DNA from: Sycobia sp. Sy_11
Taxonomy: Eukaryota > Arthropoda > Insecta > Hymenoptera > Epichrysomallidae
Reading direction: 5' to 3'
Assembly (NCBI GenBank): GCA_018907035.1
Contig: JACCIC010000281.1
Location: forward strand, 372,001-436,000
DNA length: 64,000 nt
A program made the translations under genes and the position numbers. The notes under the pieces are model-generated. The model saw nothing but the letters and a program-made list of their open reading frames with translations, ran no database searches and had not been told where the DNA came from. Numbering within the stretch: position 1 is the stretch's first letter; each line of letters opens with the position of its first letter. Of the stretch, positions 1-11,256 are shown piece by piece.

Positions 1-666
1 AACGGGCTGGCGCCCGATCCAAAGAATCTAGAAGCGGTAGAGCGATTCCCGCGTCCTAAGCACATAAAAAACGTAGGACAGTTTTTAGGCTTAGCTGGTT
101 ACTATCGTAGGTTTATTAAGGATTTCGCAAAAATTTCTAAATCGCTTACGAAATTCTCACAAAGCAATGAACCATTTGTTTGGGGAAAGAACGCAGAAAA
201 TGCGTTCCTACACCTAAAAAAGGCTTTATGCACAGCGGCTGTTCTGCGATTTCCCGATATGGATCAACCATTTATAATCACGACGGACGCGTCGGGTTAC
301 GCTATTGGTGGCATCCTATCACGAGGGAAACTCGGTAGAGATTAACCGATCGCCTCTACGTCACGGGTTTTACGCGGACCCGAGTTACGCTACGAGGTGT
401 ATGAGAAAGAAGCACTAGCCATGCTTTATTCGGTGCAGAGTTTTAGGCCGTACGTATTTGGACGTACGTTCACCCTTGTGACTGACCACCAGCCGGTCGT
501 GTGGTTGAAAACAGCAGATTTGAATACACGAGTAATAAAGTGGAGATTCAAGCTATCAGAGTACGACTATAAAGTTGTTTACAATCCGGGGAAGACAAAT
601 GTGCACGCCGATGCATTGTCTCGTAAACCTGTCGAAAATGTAAACGCAGAAGAAAAGGCTTCTTAA
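1..666 (+). pseudogene. pol: Ty3/gypsy pol: end of RT and RNase H, one internal stop
   Basis: This is the 3' part of an LTR-retrotransposon reverse transcriptase followed by RNase H, read in frame 1 from the first base, so the RT palm lies off the left edge. The RT connection shows the family signature GQFLGLAGYYRRFIKDF. RNase H carries its acidic residues in TTDASGYAIGG, YEKEALAM, VTDHQPVVWL and HADALSRK. A single TAA at 343-345 interrupts the frame inside RNase H, where the family has Leu, so one base change explains it. The polyprotein otherwise continues to a stop at 664-666. Family assignment is firm (Ty3/gypsy, mdg1/412-like by the integrase that follows). The domain order RT-RNase H-integrase is that of gypsy, not copia. 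Confidence 0.93.
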
Positions 667-1484
667 TCTGGATAAACCAATTAGAAATTCTGAAATTCCA
701 AGTTCCCCCTTAACGGAATTAAGGAGAGAAGAATTTAAGAATTATCCTTAAGAATTATCAATTAAAGAAGCTCGAATTGAAGGAAAGCCGAACGACGTTA
801 TTGAGAATAAATCGCGCAAATTAACGAATAAGCAGGAAAATCAAAAACGTACTAAGCTGTATAAATCGAAAAATAAGAAGCCAACATTCGTCCAAAAAAA
901 GCAAGGTAACAGGTGTTTTGCAGAAAAGTAGTGAGTCTACAAGCGGATCAGACAATGAATCATCATACTCTCCGCAGCGTAAATCCAAAATGATAGGTAG
1001 AAAACCTAAAGGCAAACCTACTTCAACAACCGAAAGTAATATGGATCAAAGCAGTAGCGACATAGATACCTCTAGTAGTGAAAGTTCAGTATTGGGGCAA
1101 AGTAATTGTTAAGATTGTGGCAACGAAAATAAAAACGACAATGCTAAAGATAGAAAAGCTGATGTTAAAGGAAAGAATTTAAGAGAAAGCAAAGGTAAAA
1201 TTGTGGAAACTAAGGAGGCGATCCAATTTCACAATGATCACATAGTATATTTTATCAATAGCAAAGGTGAACCTTCCGATCTAGCGGCACAAAAATTTGC
1301 TGAAACGAATAAAATTTCGGAACGTCAATGCGTAGGAGAAGCTAAGATCACCCCATATAAACGAAACAATCGTAAGTTTCTAATTGCTATCAATATTAAG
1401 GGTGACCAGCCCGAATCATTGTCAAAAAAGAGAACATACAGAAGGCATGTAAAGAGCTGAAAACATTTAGAATGGTACGAAGTC
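667..1484 (+). other. Linker between RNase H and integrase of the same gypsy element
   Basis: This stretch carries short plus-strand ORFs in different frames. One at 918-1112 is Ser/Lys-rich low complexity. One at 1203-1460 is a Lys-rich globular-looking segment that probably belongs to the pol polyprotein ahead of the integrase zinc domain. Between them the frame is broken by stops and at least one frameshift. Mdg1/412-type elements have an extended, poorly conserved spacer here, so I read it as decayed polyprotein rather than separate genes. Confidence 0.6.
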
Positions 1485-2615
1485 ATGAGTATTTTTCGAA
1501 ATGAATTTAAAGACACGAATATGAAAATAATAATTTGTAAAGGCACGTTGAAATTTGTCCCACATGATCGTCGAGATGAAATTTTTTATGAATACCATAA
1601 CTCACCGATTGGCGGCCACAGAGGTGTCTCTAAAACATACAATCATATTAGAGAAGATTATTACTGGGATAAATTAAAGGCAGATGTGCAAAGACGCATT
1701 CAGCAATGTATAGATTGTCAACTGAAGAAACTCGTACAAGTAAAAACAAGACAACCCATGGTTATTACGGACACACCGGGTACTACATTCGAGAAAATAG
1801 CACTCGATATAGTGGGCCCGTTACCAAAAACAAGACTCGGAAATGAGTATATCCTAACGACGCAAGATCAGTTATCAAAGTATAGCATAGCCGTCCCACT
1901 GCCGAACGCTTTAGCATCAACAATTGCCGATGCATTCATAAACAAATGCGTATGTATCTTTGGTGCTCCGAAAGTGATACTTATCGATCAAGGCAGAAAT
2001 TTCTTGAGTAGTTTAATGCAGAGGGTAGTAAAGAAATTTAGAATAAAGAAAGTTAGAACAACTGCTTTCCACCCTCAGTCTAATGGGTCCCTAGAACGGT
2101 CTCACCACGCATTAGAAGAGTTTCTCAAACAGAATACAGAAAAGGATTCCGAATGGGATGAATGGGTGGAAGTAGCGATGCTAAACTACAATACATGTGT
2201 ACAAGAAAGTACCAAGCATACGCCGTTTGAAGTAGTTTTTGGTAGACTAGCTAAACTTCCCTCAAACGACCCACGTCGTGAAGCCGATTTGATTCCAACC
2301 TATCAGGGTTATGTCAAGGAATTAGTCGTTAGACTAACGGGAATAAAAAAATTAGTCTACGATAACATTATCAAATCTAAAGAGAAATCGAAAGAATGGT
2401 ATGATCGTCACGTGAAAGAGGTCAAATTTAGAGTAGGCGATTACGTGTTTTTACTGAGTGGTCCGAAACCGGCAAAACTATCACATCAATATCCCGGTCC
2501 GTTCCGTATATTAGAAATCGTCGGGAAAAATAATATAAAAATACAATATAAAAAGGGCGGAAAAATCGTTCACGCGAACAGATTACGAATATCGTATATT
2601 AATAACGACGCATGA
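1485..2615 (+). CDS. pol: Ty3/gypsy integrase (open, 376 codons)
   Basis: Retrotransposon integrase. The N-terminal HHCC zinc domain is visible (His in EYHNSPIGGH, then CIDC). The catalytic core has the D,D-35-E pattern: Asp in LDIVGPLP, Asp in LIDQGRNF and Glu in SNGSLERSHH. The C-terminal part has the GPY/F-type signature RVGDYVFLL and YPGPFRILEI and ends with HANRLR. The frame is open throughout, in contrast to the linker and RNase H upstream. The Met at 1485 is only the first in frame. The natural product is a processed polyprotein, so no independent start is expected. Homology to mdg1/412-type integrases is inferred from motif spacing. Confidence 0.92.
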   Translation: MSIFRNEFKDTNMKIIICKGTLKFVPHDRRDEIFYEYHNSPIGGHRGVSKTYNHIREDYYWDKLKADVQRRIQQCIDCQLKKLVQVKTRQPMVITDTPGTTFEKIALDIVGPLPKTRLGNEYILTTQDQLSKYSIAVPLPNALASTIADAFINKCVCIFGAPKVILIDQGRNFLSSLMQRVVKKFRIKKVRTTAFHPQSNGSLERSHHALEEFLKQNTEKDSEWDEWVEVAMLNYNTCVQESTKHTPFEVVFGRLAKLPSNDPRREADLIPTYQGYVKELVVRLTGIKKLVYDNIIKSKEKSKEWYDRHVKEVKFRVGDYVFLLSGPKPAKLSHQYPGPFRILEIVGKNNIKIQYKKGGKIVHANRLRISYINNDA

Positions 2616-3202
2616 AACGTTGAAACTATTGATAATAAGAATCCGTAAACATAAGTATAACTGTCAGTCTCAACTAAAGAATATATGGATGTACGATGTA
2701 CGTATCTACGTGTGCATATATGCATATATTCAAACAAAAAATACAAAAAAAATCGTAAATAAATAAATCAATAAAAAAAACATATGTTTTTTTCTTTTGG
2801 GTACGAACCTAGAGCGTCAAAATCAGTACTGTGATAATGAATATAAGGCGTATTAAGGTAGATTAAGATTTTTGTACTAAGGTTGATTACGTGAAATTAA
2901 TTAAATATACCTAATTTAAAGATACACCGTAACCACATTCGTGTTCGATATTTGTAACCGTAGCATTATAAATAGATTAATAGCGCCTATAACTAAAAGA
3001 AAGAAGAGTCAGCATTCGGTTAGTCAATATGTGCCAATTACCCGTGCTTGTCGCCAACGAACGAGTAACAACAAACCTACCAAGAAGAACAGGAATCCAA
3101 CATTACACCAATGGTTACAACAACTCAGCGTGATGGTTGATTCGATCTTTTCAATCCCCAACCAACCATTTAAGGTTGCGGGTGTTGCGTCCAGCAACTA
3201 TA

Positions 3203-3206
<4 letters not shown>
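2616..3206 (+). repeat. Downstream flank, possible 3' LTR of the gypsy element
   Basis: No coding sequence follows the integrase stop. A TATAAATAG at 2967-2975 would suit an LTR promoter, and the region ends abruptly at an (AT)n tract. With no 5' LTR in the window the LTR borders cannot be fixed. Confidence 0.3.

Positions 3207-3260
<54 letters not shown>
3207..3260. repeat. (AT)27 microsatellite
   Basis: Uninterrupted AT dinucleotide tract. The ORFs that cross it (poly Ile-Tyr) are artefacts. Confidence 0.95.
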
Positions 3261-3265
<5 letters not shown>

Positions 3266-3879
3266 AATATACATAAATCTATATGTATACGTACGAGTAT
3301 AAGTGTTTACAAATGTGGTCATTCCCTTGCAGTTTTCAAGCCCGGGAATGTACGTGGATTTCGAGCGAGGAGGAGAGTGAGATAGAAATAGAGAGGAAGA
3401 AAGAAAAAGGGGGGCGAGCGTTCGGCAACGTCGTGATGGTACTGTCCATCATTAAAAAAAAAGTTATATATACGTATACGTATATATACCAGAAGAAATG
3501 AGAATTTCTCAAAATTTTCCTATCCTTAGGAACTGAAGACTGTTGACAGTGTCGAATGGCGAACTGCGCACGCCTCCCCCCGCAATAAAAACTAGATGCG
3601 GCCCAAACGAGGCTGCCTGGCTGCGGACCCGCCGTAATACGGCGCGGACCGAAATGCCTCAACCCCCCCCTCCCCGCCGATCGTACATTCCCCCGCAGAA
3701 AACTCAAGACGAAACGGAGGGCGCGCTAATGCGATTTTTATGACCCCCTCCCCTTTTATATACACTAACGAATTTTGGGACGAAATATCACCGAGAACGA
3801 CACTATGAAGAAAACTAAGAATTTTAAAAGAAATTTATATAATGAAATAATATTTGAAAATATAATTCCTGCCTCGAGG
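3261..3879. other. Intergenic, no gene recognised
   Basis: A GC-richer block with C/G runs around 3540-3740. Short overlapping ORFs occur on both strands but none shows a known motif or biased composition. Confidence 0.5.
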
Positions 3880-4400
3880 TATTATGTTCGAATTGTAAAT
3901 AATTATAATTATTATCGCGAGAACTTATTTTATTTTGCAAATCACAATTATTATTATAATTTTAATTATTATTATTGTTATTCTTATTATTAGTGATGTA
4001 AATTTATTTATTACCATGAGTGGTTGTCTTATTTTGATAGTTAATTATTATTAAACTTATAAAGTTAATTATTATCGTGAGCGTTTATCTTATTTTTAAT
4101 TATTATTATTGTTATTATGTTAATTATTATCATTCGTGTTTATCTTACTTGTATATTATTATTTTGATATTATTACTAGTATCGTTATTACTAAGATTTT
4201 TGCTATTATTATTAGTATCATTATTATTACAATTATTATTTTTAGTATTAATCTTCATACTTTTGACGCGTATTCACCACCATAAAACGTAATAGTTCAT
4301 AAGAGGATGTTATTTTATATTAGCGTTATAGTTAATCAATTATTATTATTTTAATAATTATATTTTCTATCAAATATTAAATAAAGTTAGTTTATAATTC
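3880..4400. repeat. TTA/TAT-rich degenerate trinucleotide tract
   Basis: About 500 bp dominated by imperfect TTA/ATT units. Poly-Leu and poly-Tyr ORFs here are by-products of the repeat. Confidence 0.75.
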
Positions 4401-4429
4401 ACGACGACGCCTAGGTTTGTTCCATGTAG

Positions 4430-4820
4430 TTTATATGGAAAGTCTTTGTCGAGCGAAAAAGAAAGCAATAATCATAATAATATTTTACGAGGAGAAGGGA
4501 AGTATAATACTTCTATAATAAAAAAACGTCCCTTCATCTCTCCCACTACCATGTACTTTCCCAGCGGGGAAAAATTCGGCGGCTTCGCGCTCCGACTATA
4601 AATACGGGCCCGCTGGACTGCGAAAAGCAGACTGCCGGTCGCGTTTGTAGCAAGCGAAACAATCTTTGTACCGTATATTTAAGCTATAGAATAAAAGTAA
4701 GCATTCTATTCTACTAAGTTTTCCTTTAAAAAACCTTGATTCCGCGATACGCGTGCTTCTTTTTAGAGCAGGAGACACGGGTCTAGGAGACAAAAAGCTG
4801 TCGCTGGACTCGTAGACTCC
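4430..4820 (+). promoter_or_regulatory. LTR-like promoter/polyA arrangement, element unknown
   Basis: A TATAAATA at 4597-4604 is followed 93 bp later by AATAAA at 4690-4695, in a moderately GC-rich island between AT-rich flanks. Close spacing of a TATA box and a polyadenylation signal is typical of the U3-R part of an LTR. There is no partner copy in the window, so this is only a candidate solo LTR. Confidence 0.3.
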
Positions 4821-5109
4821 GCTAAAAATAAGCACGCCGGCCTAAGGCAATAGTGGAAGGCCGAAAGCGTGCCGGTGCTACCCTCAGGGGATATCGGAAT
4901 CGTCGCCGCTCCGAATTCGACACGTTGGGATAAGTGAACGTGGCCTTAACCAGCGTCGAAACGCACCGCGCCGCGCCGCGCCCTCGTGATAAATGTATCC
5001 GCGATCCGCCCCGCGTATTCTCGGCTTCAATATGCGAAGGCGTTGGCCGAAAATAAGAGGGAAATTCGCCGGTAACTAACGACATTAAATCTCCGTTAGG
5101 ATTTCCGGG

Positions 5110-5136
5110 GTGACACCAGCTTCGGCTGGACGTCAC
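5110..5136 (+). other. Hairpin with TTCG loop
   Basis: A CCAGC/GCTGG stem (5116-5120 and 5125-5129) closes a TTCG loop, with outer GTGAC/GTCAC pairing. It lies just before the PLE fragment. Its function is unknown. Confidence 0.5.
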
Positions 5137-5142
5137 AACTGC

Positions 5143-5660
5143 ATGATCGATAAAAATATTTATTAATTTAATTCAGAACAGTCGACATGAGTACTATTTT
5201 TAATTCAATAAACAAAAAAAAAACAACTTTTACTGAATTTTATAAAATACTAGAATTTTTATTGAACTGTAATTCTTTTTTCTTCGACAATGTTTACTAT
5301 AAACCAATTTTTGGAATAGCAATTGGTAATTCGATTAGTCCCATATTAACTAATGTAATAATGAAAGACTAATAATTGCTAGTGTTAGATAAATTATATT
5401 CTGAAGTTACTTTCTATTATGGCTGTTACTGATATAATAATTCTGTTTCATTAGATGGATATAATAGTATTGATGGATTTTTTTCCTATTTCCTATTGAA
5501 GTATTATTTATTCGTCACCAGTTTATCTAAATAAAATAAATTAATATATAAAACGAATATTTTCTGGAAGATATTTAATCACTCAAACCAGTTTATATAT
5601 TCAGAAATTGGCTTCATTTAATTTAGACGATAAATGTATAATATTAAAAAATTAAATGTT
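5143..5660 (+). pseudogene. Penelope-like element: terminal-repeat end plus RT fragment
   Basis: The first ~45 bp (5143-5190) match, in the same orientation relative to RT, the terminal-repeat sequence at 53100-53150 (minus strand). A reverse-transcriptase fragment follows. The ORF at 5187-5372 contains IFGIAIGNSISPILTNVIM, the PLE RT signature around the SP-I-L-N motif. Out-of-frame remnants to about 5660 include the FSGRYL segment found after the RT palm in Penelope-like proteins. The remnants lie in several frames with many stops, so the copy is dead. It looks like a different PLE lineage from the copies at 27-28 kb and 53-54 kb. Confidence 0.72.
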
Positions 5661-6497
5661 AAAATTCGGGCATTGTGTGTATCAGATTAAATTGTCAAAT
5701 CAGAGTTATTATTATTATTTTTATTGTGGTTGCGATAATTCTCGTACCATAAGATATTATTTCGTATGTATATTATACTTCTGAATTTTATTAAGCACGG
5801 AAGAAAAAAATAGCAAGAATAATACAATCTGATGAACATAAGTGATTTGCTTAAGAAAAGCTATTTATCACATATTTAAAAACTTCTTTATATTATACAT
5901 TAATTGAACAATTCTTTTATATATTTTTTTTATATTTCAGCTTCCTTATATAAATACAAGAATGATTATCTTATTTTCACTTACTGAAATTTCATGATTA
6001 TTAATAACAAATTTTACATTATTTAATAAATTGTAATGAAAGATTATTTCTTACAAACATTTTTATGAGGTAATAAACAATTTCATTAACGTCAATTTTT
6101 GTGTATGCATTATGCTAGTGCTTTTCCCTTTTAGGTACCTTAGATATTTAAGTTAGGACGCGGTAATTTGTTGAATCTATGCTTAAGCTATAACATGTAG
6201 TATTACTGTCAGGGAATACACAAGTTTGAGATGCATCACAAAACACACACACACACACACATACATTTATTCAAGCTATATATGATATGATTTTTTATTG
6301 ATTCGGTTGGGTGTTTATTTTTGTTATGTTTCAACAGATAAACTACGAAAGATATTTATTTTCTTTTAAGTATTTGTTCGGAGACACTATTGAATATCCA
6401 AATTCTATAAATACTGTAAATAGAGAATGAATAGAATATATTAATGTAGAGTATAATAAGTAAAGATTTATGTAAATATATATGTATGTATATATAC
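5661..6497. other. Nos intron, AT-rich, no gene
   Basis: AT-rich sequence downstream of the Nos exon on the minus strand. It contains a short (CA)n at about 6241-6262. No further Nos exon was recognised here, so the next exon lies beyond the left edge. Confidence 0.6.
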
Positions 6498-6672
6498 CTC
6501 TAACAAATTATATCTGTGAATATCGCAAAGATCTCTGGAACCTATTTCAGTGCTCATGTACCAACCATTAAAAGGCGCCGCTGTAAATTCTAATCCACCG
6601 CAATCGAAAACCATATTAGATACGGCAGGTACAGCATACCATTTTATACCTAAATCTTTAAACCACTTAAAG
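6498..6672 (-). CDS. Nos: Nitric oxide synthase exon (arginine-binding segment)
   Basis: A 175-nt exon bounded by AG at 6674-6673 and GT at 6497-6496 on the minus strand. It starts at codon position 3 and ends in phase 0. Its translation includes [20 protein letters not shown] and [20 protein letters not shown], which are diagnostic of NOS. The Glu of YMSTEIG corresponds to the residue that holds the guanidino group of L-arginine in animal NOS enzymes. NOS makes NO and citrulline from arginine with heme, tetrahydrobiopterin, FAD, FMN and calmodulin. It sits between transposon remnants and is too short for an ORF scan to flag. Confidence 0.96.
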
Positions 6673-7058
6673 CTGTAATAACAAATTACAATACATTAAA
6701 AAATGTAACTATAAAATTAAATAAATATCATAAAGCAGAAGTAAAGGTGATAGGGATAGACTAAAGATGATAGTGATATTTTATCAAAAGCGTCATTTAA
6801 AAAAGAGTTAGGTTTAAGTAATTCTCTATATAATCAACATTGGATATTAAAAGTGAAATTTAAAACATTTAGGTATTCTAGTATATTTATTATCATTTTT
6901 TTTGTACAAGATATGAAATTTTTAAGCATACACTCATCTAATTGTACTCATATTCCAGAGTATTAGGCGGGATCAGAATCTCTGGATAATGATAGCTTAC
7001 TCTGTTAATTGCATTTGATTCATTTATTTTTCTTGGCTCTGCCATTTCTTTGATTGGA
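6673..7058. other. Nos intron, no feature
   Basis: Short stretch of AT-rich intronic sequence before the inverted-repeat element. Nothing recognised. Confidence 0.5.
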
Positions 7059-7985
7059 AGTGTATAAGTCAAGAGGGACTTCCAAGAGCAATATCGGCAA
7101 GCTAAAACGACATTCAACAGTCAACAGCTTCCAGGAGCAATATCGGCAAGCTAAAACGACATTTCTAAGTCTATAGATCGATATGCTCACAAGCAAGTAA
7201 AATAAGTGTATTTAAGAATAATCTAAAAGCACTCTGAAAAATGGCCCCTCAGCTTGGAGGCATGCCTTGCTTATAGTTATCAGTGTCAAACCTTAATTGC
7301 GGGTAGAAAACTAAGGTATCAAAGGCCAGTCCTTATCCGTAGTATTAGACCTAGTATTGATACTTCGTGGTCTGTTTCAGTAAAGCAAAACTGAATATCA
7401 ATTCCCAAGCCTACAATACTTGGAACTTACTTTATAATGTAAGTGGCACGAACACTTTTATTTATACATTTACAGTATTATCAGTAGCTGCTTAGGTTCA
7501 TAACGACTGCTTTCGCATACGAACAGGATCTACTTCAACCATTATAAGTACTAGCTCTTAATTACGCTGTTCAACCGATCCATAAGATGTAAGAAAAAGG
7601 ATGTGACGCAATTTTATCTTCATGAGTTTTGAGATTGGAATATTATCGTTACAGATCACAGGTACGTATTTCTCAAATAAAATTTCTGCTAAGATACGCA
7701 ACCACTCATTCGTCAGATCGTTTAAATTTTACAAAAGTATGTAAGTGCTTAATCTATATACTATATTTTATTATCACATGTACGTAGTTTTAGGTTTTGT
7801 GCATGTGCATAAATTTAAAAATGATTGAATTGAGTTCCTGTAGTTTGAACGTAGAATTTTTAGATTTATTTTTCATTTTCACTTCTCTTTTTCTTTTCAG
7901 TTTCTGATATGATAGGGAGTTTTATAATAAAAAACCAAACTCAAATTTTAGTTACAAATTAAAACAAAGTATATTCTTAAATTAC

Positions 7986-8051
<66 letters not shown>

Positions 8052-8401
8052 CACGACGCTTACATTATAATGGTAAGTTTCAAGTCTTAAATGCCTGTGA
8101 ACTGGCATTCAGTTTTGCCTTACTGAAGCAGACAAGGAAATATCAATATAAGATCCAATACTACCGCTAAGGACTGGCTTTCTATGCCTTAATTTTCTAC
8201 CAGCAATCAAGTTTGTACACAGAACTATAAGTAAGGCATGCCACCACGCTGGGGGCGATTTTTCAGAGTGCTTCTAAACTGCTGTTAAATTCACTTATCT
8301 TACTTGCTTGTGAAAATATCGTAATATTGACTTGGAAAAGTCGACTTAGCTTACCGATATTGCTCTTGGAAGGTGTCGAAGTACTACTTGACTTATACAC
8401 T
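7059..8401. mobile_element. Non-autonomous element with long inverted arms (MITE-like)
   Basis: The left arm 7059-7453 and right arm 8049-8401 are inverted copies of each other over 350-400 bp, with small differences along their length. Shared landmarks include AGTGTATAAGTCAAG at both outer ends, AGAGCAATATCGG, and ACTCTGAAAAAT. The left arm carries an extra tandem copy of a ~49-bp piece (about 7081 and 7130). The ~600-bp centre (7454-8048) has no coding capacity and ends in an (AT)n tract. The structure fits a foldback or MITE-like DNA transposon. The superfamily and target duplication could not be determined. Confidence 0.7.
7991..8048. repeat. (AT)n microsatellite
   Basis: About 29 AT units at the inner edge of the right arm of the inverted-repeat element. 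Confidence 0.95.
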
Positions 8402-8425
8402 TATACAAACTACAAAGTGGCGTAG

Positions 8426-8428
<3 letters not shown>

Positions 8429-8473
<45 letters not shown>
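8429..8473. repeat. (TA)n microsatellite
   Basis: TA tract shortly after the right end of the inverted-repeat element. Confidence 0.95.
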
Positions 8474-8474
<1 letters not shown>

Positions 8475-10699
8475 CAAAAATTATATATATTTATACTAAA
8501 ATGCATGCTTTTTCTTATTTATAATTATTTGATATACTCCACGCACTGATTAGAACATTCTCTGCGAGTCAAGCGCGCAGCCGTCTGTAAAGCAGCGAGT
8601 GGTTAGGAAGGCATATCCATCATCATCGACAGGCAGTGGGATGCTACTTAATCAGTGCATTGAGCTGGATGGAGCACCGGGAATCAACGACACGGAGTGG
8701 AATCTATGAATGCGCCCCCTGCGCACATCGTTAATCGTAATACGCGATTAAAAACATTGGTGTTGCTAAAAAAATTCAAGTTAGATAATATCCTCTTGCC
8801 TTATGGATTTAATTATTTGAATGGCTTTGAAGAGTCAGGTAAAGAAAAGGGGCATCTCTAGATTAAGCAAATACGTTAATAAGTGATGTTTCTGCATATG
8901 GTGTTTCGCGGATATTCTAATTTTACATTTTAGTTATAAAATAAGGAAATGGACAGTACATTCTAATGCGACAATTTGTATATCTATTATAATTCTGTTA
9001 TATATCTTAAGTTCTGTAAGAGCGTTCTCGTTATAAGTTAGTAAACTACAATCGAGTATTCATACATATTGACAGAGGAAATTGAAACTCCCTTAAAACC
9101 ACAGAAACTTATCAATCGAGGTCAAATTTATATAATATGCTTTAGTTTATTTATTCAGTTTTAAAAGTCCTTGTTATTCCTTGTAAAAGGAAGGGTATGT
9201 AACAGATACTAAAGTGATAGTTTTAAAATTTATATAAATATTAAGTAGCAGGTATATGTCGTTACATCAAAGATGGATTTTTATTTTTACTTTTTATTAT
9301 TACTCTTTATTTTTATTATTACTCAAGTAAAGAATCAAACTTATGAAAGGAAGAACAAATTTGAATCAGTTTGCGTGCGGAAAGTGGCAAAATAACGTAG
9401 TTTATCGATCGTAAGCATTTTCGCATTAAAAAATGGCACCCAACTTGGGGCGAGGCCGGCGGACAAGCGGAAATTAAAATTGGTGACGCCATCTTGACCA
9501 TGTGTCCGTGCGCGACCGATTGCATGCGGATACAGCCATTGTCAACGCACGACCTGCAGTGCAGGCGGAAGAATGCGGCAATTGCCACGTCTTTTTTTGC
9601 TACCATGCGACCATATTCTACTTGAATTTCTTATGTAGGAAAATAAATGTTAGCTAACTTTATTTTTTTTGTTAAATCGATACTTAATAATTTTTAGAAT
9701 CGTAACAAAGTTATTATGATGTAGTTTATTATTTATTATAATATTATTATAATATTATTATTATATATAGAAATTATTAGTAGATTGATTATTTTCTGTA
9801 AAATAAATATATTGATTAATCATGTATATAACTATAAACTAAATGACGTTTAAAATTGAAAAAAAAATTGTTTTGACTCATAGAATAAATACGTTTAAAT
9901 TATATACCATTTTTTCAGAATTAAGGAATAGGAAGTTTTAGCTTTTTGATGAATCGTGAAATAAGAACAAGCAAATAAATTATCTTTATCACGAGAAAGT
10001 TAGAATTCCTTTTTGAAGAAATGAAATCAATTTTATAATAGATTTATATATTTGAATGACACTTGAAACAGAGGTAAACAAGACATTATAAGTATTTACA
10101 AGAACGCAATAGACAAATATTTTTTCGTCGTGAAGAGGAAACAGCACAACTATTAAATGTAAAATAATTATTTCGACCTTAGCACATGTTAAATGTTTAT
10201 ATATGGTCATAAATAAAATTTTTGTTAATTTTGAACGTTACAACAAAATCTTCACATATAGATATAATATGTCTATGTTTTAAAAAATAAAAAAAAATTA
10301 AGAATTAAATTGTTAATGAGTTCTATTACTTCGAGATATAATTTTTTTAAATTTAATTTAATAAAAAAATTTATTTAGAGCTTCAAATATTTAGAATGAA
10401 CATTAGTTTTTGCTATTATATTAATTTTTGAATTTACTTTTTATATAAAAAAATACAGTGCTTACATTGTTGGATACATTTTTTACATAAAAATTACTAT
10501 ATTTTTATTGTTAAGATAGAAACATGATTAATAATTATATTTAAAACTTGTATATTTAATCATTATAATTGTTCATATATCTAACTTATTATTTCAAATC
10601 ACAAAAAAAATTTTATAATCCTAATTCATGGTTATTAAATGTCAAAACATTAGTTCAAATATAATTTATTAAAACCCATATATGAATGGAATGATTTGT
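8474..10699. other. Nos intron, no gene recognised
   Basis: Mostly AT-rich. Two GC-richer islands (about 8560-8730 and 9340-9610) look like pieces of older insertions, but neither contains a recognisable domain, splice pair or terminal repeat. The 95-codon minus ORF at 9319-9606 has no motif I know. Confidence 0.5.
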
Positions 10700-11075
10700 G
10701 AATCATGCTATGACCGTTTACTAGGGGATTACGAACCGAGAGGCAGGCCTGGGACAATGAATCCAAAACTGATATTATTATTATTATTTATATGTTATTA
10801 AATTTAACTATTGATTTATTTGATTTTATGATAATTTGTCGCACATCACGTATATACATTTGTTTTTTTTTTCGCCCATCGGCTAACCCCAATCGCTTAC
10901 CAGCCACCTTGTGTTATTTTCTCGTTTCTCTTCAGCAAGATGAAACAATAATAAATCTCAAAAATGAATAATCGGGTGAAAATTTGCAAAATTGGTTAAA
11001 ACGAAGGAAATATTTAAATACTCTAGACGAGATAGAATCGACACTATTGTAAAGCTGGTATTGGAGGTCTTACTG
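10700..11075 (+). repeat. Dispersed repeat, copy A (inverted partner at 30480-30820)
   Basis: About 370 bp that recur in reverse orientation at 30480-30820. Shared stretches include GCCTGGGACAATGAATC near one end, TCACGTATATA in the middle, and TCTAGACGAGATAGAAT plus TATTGTAAAGCTG near the other. Copy A has a small insertion around 10885-10960. There is no ORF. It could be an LTR or the end of an unrecognised transposon. Confidence 0.7.
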
Positions 11076-11151
11076 ATTTTTTTTTTTTTCATTTGATCCC
11101 TGAAGGTAGCAAGGCAATGGTACTCGCCAGATTATTATTAATCTAATAAAA

Positions 11152-11181
11152 TTATTATTATTATTATTATTATTATTATTT
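11152..11181. repeat. (ATT)n microsatellite
   Basis: Ten or so ATT units. Confidence 0.85.
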
Positions 11182-11256
11182 TAATTTCTTATATACATTG
11201 ATGTCATTATGTCGACGAACCTGCTGGCACGTGATTCGGGCCCAATACCCGTTTTA

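Noticed and set aside
2941..3385. ORFs of 82-111 codons with poly Ile-Tyr
   Set aside because: They are translations of the (AT)n tract with no conserved flanks.
3543..5136. Several ORFs of 66-123 codons on both strands
   Set aside because: Overlapping, no domain, and the composition follows local GC islands. Treated as noise.
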